The notes beneath the pieces were generated by a model. That model did no database searches. It was not told the DNA's origin and worked only from the letters and a program-made list of their open reading frames with translations. This document shows, in pieces, positions 58,189 through 64,000 of a stretch of 64,000 nt of DNA. Source of the stretch: Camellia lanceoleosa (taxonomy: Eukaryota; Streptophyta; Magnoliopsida; Ericales; Theaceae); NCBI GenBank assembly GCA_025200525.1, contig CM045761.1, positions 81,559,551 to 81,623,550 of the forward strand, written 5' to 3'. Numbering within the stretch: position 1 is the first letter of the stretch; each line of letters opens with the position of its first letter. Position numbers and translations under genes: made by a program.

Positions 58189-58504
58189 GTAACTTATACT
58201 TTTAATTAGCTCAATTTTGATTATTAATTTTAAATTTTGTGTTAATCTGGATAGATTTTTGGCTAAAAAATGATCACAAAATTAGTAGAGGCTAACTCAG
58301 GCTGAGCAAATTTTTTGTTTTGCCTCTAAAGCACGACACATACTTTTTATGTGCATATTTTTTTTTTTTTAAAAAATGTCAATAGTTATAATCAATTGGA
58401 CAAAATTAAAAGAAAATCATAAATTCATAATCAAAATCAAGCCCATTAAAATTACATGGGCGAAAATAACAAAGGGCGACTCCTTTTAGAATCCACTTCA
58501 CTGG

Positions 58505-58623
58505 CGCCATAAGGCTGTAAATTCATTCCTGGGCCTTGTACACGGTGCCCGTCACACTATGGGAGCTGGCCATGCCTGAAGTCGTTACCTTAATTGCAAG
58601 GAGGCGGATGCCAAAGGCAGGGG
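58505..58623 (+). other. NUPT: plastid 16S rRNA (rrn16) 3' fragment in intron 1
   Basis: GGGCCTTGTACAC, CCCGTCACACTATGGGAGCT and GAAGTCGTTACCTTAA match the 3' part of chloroplast 16S rRNA. Differences are mostly C-to-T or G-to-A, as expected for methylated transferred DNA. It is only about 120 bp, not a gene. Confidence 0.85.
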
Positions 58624-58683
58624 AGTTATGGGTTCCGAAGGAGAATGGACTTCCTATATCTCCGAAGACTGCTAAAAAGAGAA

Positions 58684-58752
58684 TAGCAAGTGTAGAATGG
58701 TTAAATTTCTCTTTGTCAAGGAGAAGGCGCAGGTTTGATTCCCGCCATGTGA
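58684..58752 (+). other. NUPT: degraded plastid trnG-GCC
   Basis: AATTTCTCTTTGTCAAGGAG, AAGGCGCAGGTTTGATTCCC follows plastid trnG-GCC with transitions, including one in the anticodon (GCC reads GTC). The acceptor stem no longer pairs. The 60 bases between this and the rrn16 piece are of unknown origin. The two genes are not adjacent in typical plastomes. Confidence 0.75.
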
Positions 58753-59206
58753 GTTACGAGTGTAATTTAGCATTCAGCAAAATAAAAACACAGCAAAAAA
58801 AGGCATCCGAATAAGGAAATTAGTTTGACAGAAAATTGAACTAATTAACCAACCAACATGCAATTTCAAATTCAATAAAGCATATGAAATAAAATATGCT
58901 AACTAAAAAGGGAAATTTTATAAAACACACCCCATTTGTATTGGTTATTATTGTGATTATTATTTGAGCATTACTATTTCAGTCTGAAAATTAGATTATT
59001 TTTTAAGTTCAATAATGTAATAATTAATTGAGATATCTAATGCAACACTGTTTCTCATATTTTTTTTAATCATTAACCAATCATATTATTTACACAGTGT
59101 AGAAAACGAGTTTAAAAAGTAAACTGGTATATCATTTTCCTTATTTATTTTGGTTATGATTGAAAATTTTCTATAATTTTATTTGAATATGAAAATATTG
59201 AAACAG

Positions 59207-59574
59207 GAAGCAGTGAATCAGGATCCAACAACCCAGAAGAGAATGAAATAAAAGAAGCGATAAAGAAAGGGCTGTATCTTAGTGGGATATTTGTGGTGTC
59301 AGATGCGATTCCATGGCTGGAGTGGGTGGATATAGGAGGGCATGTGAAAGCTATGAAGAAGACGGCAAAGGAAATTGATGTAGTACTGGGTAATTGGCTC
59401 CAGGAACATATTGACAAGAGAAAATTATTGGCGGAGGAGGGTGAGAGTTGTGATAGAGGTAGTGGTGGTGGTAATAGTGAAAGTGATTTCATAGATGTGA
59501 TGCTATCAGTCCTTGAGGAAGATACTGAAATGTCTGGCTACAAGCGTGACACTGTCATCAAGGCAACTATATTG
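59207..59574 (+). CDS. CYP82 exon 2
   Basis: Acceptor GAAACAG at 59200-59206, donor ATTG|GTAACC. Encodes GLYLSGIFVVSDAIPWLEWV and ends VIKATIL in phase 0, the conserved P450 A-type intron position. Confidence 0.85.
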
Positions 59575-60005
59575 GTAACCTCAATTATTATTATTATTAT
59601 TTTAATTTGAAATTTAGGATTCCTTACAAACATTTGGCCTTTATACTAAAGATAAATTTGGGAAGTTACAACAATAATTAAAAAGTTATAAAGTTATTAA
59701 AAAAGTTAAAAATTAAAAAAATTATACAAAAAATTTAAAGATTTTTTTTCTCTTTATTTTTTGTATTTTTTTTTGTAAAAATTCAAATAATCATTCCAAA
59801 TATACTAATTTTTTTAAACTTATATTTTAGTTAAAAAGTTATTAAAATAGTTTATTTCCAAACCAACCCTAAGTGTTGTTTTGAAAACTGGTTATTTTAA
59901 TTAATTTTTTGACTTTTTATAAAAAGAAAAATGCAGAAAAATAGAGCAAAATTTGACTTTTTGATAGTGATTTTTTAACCTTTTTTTTTTTTTTTTTTGT
60001 GACTA

Positions 60006-60189
60006 AGGGTTGGTTTGGATGTCATAAAAAAGTACACTTTTTGACTTATTGGTGGGTTTGGGTTGGGTTTGGGTTGGGTTTGATGTGATGTGTTAAAGAG
60101 GTGATATGATTTAAATAAGATGATGTGACTTAAATAAGATAGTGACTTTTTGACTTTTTGACTTATTTAGTACATGCCAAACTAGCCCT
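60006..60189. mobile_element. MITE in CYP82 intron 2
   Basis: Ends AGGGTTGGTTTGG and CCAAACTAGCCCT are inverted. Interior GATGATGTGACTTAAATAAG matches 39237-39605. Just left of it (about 59620-59875) AT-rich sequence may be a further degraded copy. Confidence 0.65.
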
Positions 60190-60360
60190 AAAATAGCCTA
60201 TTGCCAAACTTAAGCTTAAAAAAAAAAAATGATTTACTTATTACAACAATGTTACATCTATACAAAATTTCCCTCGGAATTTCCTCCGAATGTGTGGTTA
60301 GAATCATTTTCTTACCGGTCATAACACGTTAGGGAGGGATTTGGAAGGAAAAATTGTATG

Positions 60361-60577
60361 GGTCCGTTTGGGAAGGGCTCAAGTGGCTCATGAGCCACAA
60401 AAAACAAAACAGGCTCATGAGCCACAAAAAACAAAATATCACATCCAAACCCATAATCATTACACTCTTCTCTCACAAAAAAAGTCAAAAAAAGCCATCT
60501 TCCCAAACTAAGCTTTTGAGCAGAGCTCATATATAAAAAAAAAGCCAAAAAAACCCAATACTTCCCAAACGAAGGCT
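60361..60577. mobile_element. MITE in CYP82 intron 2, same family as 41401-41639
   Basis: Ends GGTCCGTTTGGGAAGGGCTC and CTTCCCAAACGAAGGCT. It lies in the opposite orientation to the 41401 copy and has a short tandem duplication of GGCTCATGAGCCACAAAAAA at about 60387-60434. Confidence 0.65.
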
Positions 60578-61052
60578 GAATCATTTTTGTACTTAAACCT
60601 CAAATAAATAAAAAAAAAAAAAAAAAAAAAAAAACTCAATCCTAGATTATACAAGTTTAATTACTAATTTTACAACTAAAAATATGAGAAAAGTAATATT
60701 TAAGTGATATTTTATTATAACTTATTTAATTATTTGGTATTAAAATTTTAAATAATTTTACTATTATTTTCTCAAAAGCAAGCTAGACCATCTAGTCAGG
60801 GCCGTGGGTCTACTATGGTAACAGTTCAATGACATGATACGTTGATCTTTTAAGTCTTTTGTAAGTTGCTTGTGAATCCACAACGGTTTTTTTAGGCTAT
60901 ATATATATAATTGCCCTGAATTGGTCCATCCCTCCGAGTATGTAACTATCAAATGAAAAGAAAAGTCTTTAAGAAAATGATTTATCCTTGTCGTGTAAAG
61001 AAAAAATGAAGACCGTTCACACTAATTAACCACTGAACAACCATCTTTGTAG

Positions 61053-61683
61053 ATTCTCATATTGACTGGCTCAGAAAGCACAGCCGAGACACTGACATGG
61101 GCTCTGTCCTTACTCCTAAACAATCGGCGTGTATTAAAAGCGGCTCAACAAGAACTAGACATCCAAATCGGAAGACACAAATGGGTTCAAGAATCAGACA
61201 TCACCAAGCTACCCTACCTCCAAGCCATAGTCAAAGAAACACTCCGCTTGTACCCACCAGGCCCTCTAGCAGGACCCCGTGAGGCCACCCAGGACTGCCA
61301 CGTCGGCGGCTACTTCGTCCCCAAAGGAACCCGCCTCCTCGTCAACCTCTGGAAGCTTCTGGCGACCCCGTATCTGGACTCACCCCGATGAGTTTCGGCC
61401 CGAGAGGTTTATCACCGACCATGCCAATGTCGGTTACAGAGGGCAGCAGCACGAGTACATTCCGTTCAGCTCTGGCAGAAGGATGTGCCCCGGTGTCACC
61501 TTTGGCTTGCAAGTGGTGCAGTTGACGCTGGCGCGTTTGCTTCATGGATTCGACATTGCTACGCCGATGGAGGTCCCGGTGGATATGACGGAGGGCTTGG
61601 GGATTGCGCTGCCCAAAGTGAATCCGCTTGAAGCTGTCCTCACTCCGCGACTTCCTTTCGAGGCTTATTATGAGAATGTTTGA
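61053..61683 (+). CDS. CYP82 exon 3 (frameshifted)
   Basis: Acceptor TTTGTAG at 61046-61052. In frame to about 61357 ([10 protein letters not shown] ... [11 protein letters not shown]), then the family sequence continues one frame over ([14 protein letters not shown]) to TGA at 61681-61683. A poly(A) signal AATAAAG lies at about 61784. Confidence 0.85.
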
Positions 61684-62009
61684 ACTGGTTATGTTATGTG
61701 TATGTGGATCTGGAACTTTTTTTTCTTTAATTAGGTGAAGACTTGTTAGTTTGGAAGGGATGTCTACTTAGATATGGTATTGTAATAAAGATGATGGGTT
61801 ATCACATCATTTAGAGTGCAAAAATTCATCAGTGTGTTAGACATGCAGAGGGAGCAGCTTTTGTGCCGTTGGTGTTGATGCTTTGATAATTAGTTAGAAC
61901 AACGTGAAGAAATAAAAACTGAAATAAAATAAATAAATTACTTATAGGACGTTTTGGTTTTTGAAATTGAGAATAGTAAAATCACCGAAAAATTTGATCA
62001 AATCGAGTG

Positions 62010-62480
62010 TGTGACGTTCTGTCTTTAAGAGAGATTCGCCGCCGTACAAGAACTTATGGGTTTTTGACGTCTATCTCCCAGAATATAATGATCAGAAAAT
62101 ATAGATTATAGAGAGCACTACAAATAATCTGTCAAGCGAATTAAACCTATGTTTTGCAACTCTTTGAAATATCTATGAACTAGTATGAAGAATATAAAAA
62201 GAATGCTAGAATTTGAGGAATTTTGGAATGATGAATAAAATTGGTATGTGCCTGCTTTTATATAGATTTTGTTGGCACCTATTCAGTTTGAATAGAAAAG
62301 GCATGAAGAAGAGATATGACCATTCCTTTAAAATAAAGAGACACCATGAAAGTGTTGCACCCTTTCATTTAATGGAGGGTTGACTATTCTTTTAAAATAA
62401 AGAGACACCATGAAAGATTGCACGCTTTCATTCAAGTAGAGTCCATTTCAATTCACCACTATCTTTATAAATTTCTAACA
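62010..62480 (-). repeat. 3' LTR of a Ty1/copia element
   Basis: In minus sense it begins TGTTAGAAATTTATAAAG right after a purine tract and ends about ...AACGTCACA, near 470 bp. The outer edge is approximate (62010-62012). The partner LTR lies beyond the window, so no target duplication could be tested. 61684-62009 is P450 3' flank. Confidence 0.65.
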
Positions 62481-62492
62481 ATCCCCCATATG
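62481..62492 (-). other. Polypurine tract of the copia element
   Basis: In minus sense CATATGGGGGAT directly before TGTTAGAAA. 62493-62949 is the untranslated end of the element, with no coding. Confidence 0.7.
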
Positions 62493-62949
62493 AACGAAAT
62501 TGGCGAAATGAGAAATGTAACAACATGATGTTTTTACAAAGAGTACATAAATTAGAGATATTTTACAAAGGATAAGTAGTTTTTGGTTTTGAACCTTCCC
62601 TTGTAAGACACTATCAAATTTACTAACTAAGCAGTGAACATGATATTTTGAACTATTCAACCATTTGTGTAAACTAAGACAATAGAACTCACATAGCATA
62701 TTTCCAGACACAGTTTGGTTCTCACTATTATGTTAATTTTGGCCCTGAATAACCTAATTTTTCATGAGTACTCTAGAAAATTTTAGCCTTTCACAAATCT
62801 CATAGAACTGGTATAGTTTACACTTATGAAGAGTATCCTACCATACTCCACTAAGTATTTCTAGTTATAAGAATCATTAAAAGTATTACTTAACTTAAAA
62901 CGCTGCAGACATCACTATTTTATCATAAAAATGGGTAGGAGTTTGACTC

Positions 62950-64000
62950 CCTAGTGATCTTTATGAGTCATACACAACTCGATTGTCCTTTTGAACCTAG
63001 ATCTTGGGATCTCCAATCAATTAGGTTGGATTGCCGTTGTAGTAATTCTTATTTAATATACTTAAGTCTCATTCCCTTCGATGAATTTTCAACTAACTCT
63101 CTTGCTAATCCTTTGGTTAATGGATCCGCTATGTTGTCTTTAGATTTCACATATTCAATGGAAATAATTATATTAAAGAGTAGTTATCTCACGGTGTTAT
63201 GTCGACGACGAATGTGTTGTGACTTACCGTTATACACATGACTCTGTGTTTTACTTATTGCTGATTGACTATCACTATGTATGCATATAACAAGCAACGA
63301 TTTTAGCCACATTGGAATATCTTCAAGGAAGTGACGAAGCCATTCTACTTCTTCCCAAGTTTTATCTAAAGCTATAAACTTTGATTCCATAGTAGACCTA
63401 GCAATGCAAGTCTATTTGGAAGATTTGTAAGATACAGCTGCATTACCAAGAGTAAAGACATACCCACTGGTAGATTTTGAGTCTCTAGTATCTGATATCC
63501 AATTCGCATCACAATATTCTTCAAGTACTGCTGGATATCTAGTATAATTTAGCCAAATGTTATGAGTAAATCAGAGCTATCTTAAAACCCTTATAATAGC
63601 TTTACAGTGTTCTACTCCTGTATTACTTGTATATCTATTTGATTTACTTACTGTATAGGCTATATCTTGACGAGTGTAGTTCATTAAGTACATTAAGCTT
63701 CTAATAATCTGGGCATACTCTAATTGAGAAATACTTTCTTATACATTCTTAGAAAGAAACAAATTAACATCCGCAGGTGTTCTAGCAAGCTGATTATCAT
63801 CTTTGTTAAATTTGTTAAGTATTTTCTCAATGCAATGTGATTGTGACAAAATATATCCTTATGATGTTTTAGTAATTTTCATACTAAGAATTAAATCAGC
63901 AATTCCCATATCTTTTATATCAAAATGTTTATTTAACATTTTCTCGATAGTTTTAATCATGTCATTATTACTACCTATGATGAGCATATCATCTACATAC
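62950..64000 (-). pseudogene. Ty1/copia pol remnant (RT end and RNase H), runs off the window
   Basis: From the right edge in minus sense: YVDDMLIIGSNNDMI (RT catalytic YVDD at the last bases), LNKHFDIKDMG, EYAQIIRSLMYLMNYTRQDI, then RNase H with [20 protein letters not shown] and STMESKFIALDKTWEEVEWL, and a C-terminal IADPLTKGLARELVE. Several in-frame stops break it. The rest of pol and gag lie past 64000. Confidence 0.88.

Larger units (their letters stand above)
57582..61683 (+). pseudogene. CYP82-family cytochrome P450, frameshifted in exon 3
   Basis: Three exons (57582-58188, 59207-59574, 61053-61683) would give about 535 aa, the usual CYP82 length, if the frame held. Visible: N-terminal membrane anchor (residues 1-18), proline-rich hinge APEPDGALPLIGHL (36-49), C-helix WRDVR (129-133), I-helix TGSEST (330-335, where AGTDTT is usual), KETLR of the K-helix (386-390), FRPERF, and the heme loop [10 protein letters not shown] with its Cys. 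CYP82 enzymes are ER-bound monooxygenases of specialised metabolism (terpenoids, alkaloids, flavonoids); the substrate here is unknown. Between 61357 and 61371, where WKLHRDPRIW is expected, the frame shifts by one base in net terms and meets TGA at 61389. Everything else is open and splice sites are intact, so this is either a recent pseudogene or a base-call error. The start ATG (57582) is preferred to a GTG 36 bases upstream. Confidence 0.85.

Noticed and set aside
58505..58752. A functional 16S rRNA or tRNA-Gly gene
   Set aside because: Only about 120 bp of rRNA is present and the tRNA has a changed anticodon and no acceptor stem; both are degraded plastid insertions.
58536..58814. Plus-strand ORF of 92 codons in intron 1 of the P450
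   Set aside because: It runs through the plastid rrn16 and trnG fragments; composition reflects structural RNA, not protein.

Overview
The window looks like repeat-dense nuclear DNA of a eudicot plant. The evidence is AT-rich sequence, spliced genes with GT-AG introns, Tekay/Del-type Ty3 and Ty1/copia retrotransposons, CACTA, MULE and hAT DNA transposons, many MITEs, and a degraded piece of plastid DNA. I cannot name the species. Only two host loci are recognisable. One is a plastid J-domain co-chaperone of the J20/DJC26 type (minus strand, exons at 12756-13265 and 995-1138). The other is a CYP82-type cytochrome P450 (plus strand, 57582-61683) with all three exons but a frameshift in exon 3. 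Almost everything else is transposable-element sequence, much of it nested.

Layout. 1-994: 3' flank of the J20 gene with a foldback repeat. 995-13265: the J20 gene, whose single 11.6 kb intron holds a complete 9.1 kb LTR retrotransposon (3207-12297, TSD GAAAT on both sides, same sense as the gene), a LINE 3' end and a hairpin repeat. 13.3-16.1 kb: non-coding. 16.1-20.8 kb: a decayed MuDR-like MULE with a minus-strand transposase, a convergent GRF-like zinc-finger remnant and two LINE insertions. 22.1-32.3 kb: a second, 5'-truncated Tekay chromovirus, split between protease and RT by a 3.7 kb probable solo LTR (27684-31366). 32.3-44.4 kb: MITEs, tandem repeats, CACTA-like subterminal repeats, a 1.1 kb solo LTR inside a TIR element, and a small hAT element. 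44.4-51.2 kb: a CACTA element (TSD TTA) carrying exon-intron fragments of two unrelated host genes, a nuclear poly(A) polymerase and a MOS14/transportin-SR importin. 51.2-57.3 kb: MITEs, some nested, an unrecognised coding remnant, and a 5'-truncated LINE with a 15 bp TSD just upstream of the P450. 57.6-61.7 kb: the CYP82 locus, with plastid rrn16 and trnG fragments in intron 1 and MITEs in intron 2. 62.0-64.0 kb: the 3' end of a minus-strand Ty1/copia element running off the window.

The strongest unexplained structure is a set of palindromes centred on CTCGAG, placed exactly 20 bp apart, in the LTRs of three different families (4368-4515, 23262-23566, 36819-37020). In the clearest case the array ends 68 bp upstream of a good TATA box, so I infer an LTR promoter element. 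The second notable object is the CACTA element that has joined pieces of two genes with RNA-processing roles.

The J20 protein would act in the plastid stroma with Hsp70. The P450 would be an ER-bound specialised-metabolism monooxygenase if the frameshift is not real. Nothing in the window links the two loci functionally.
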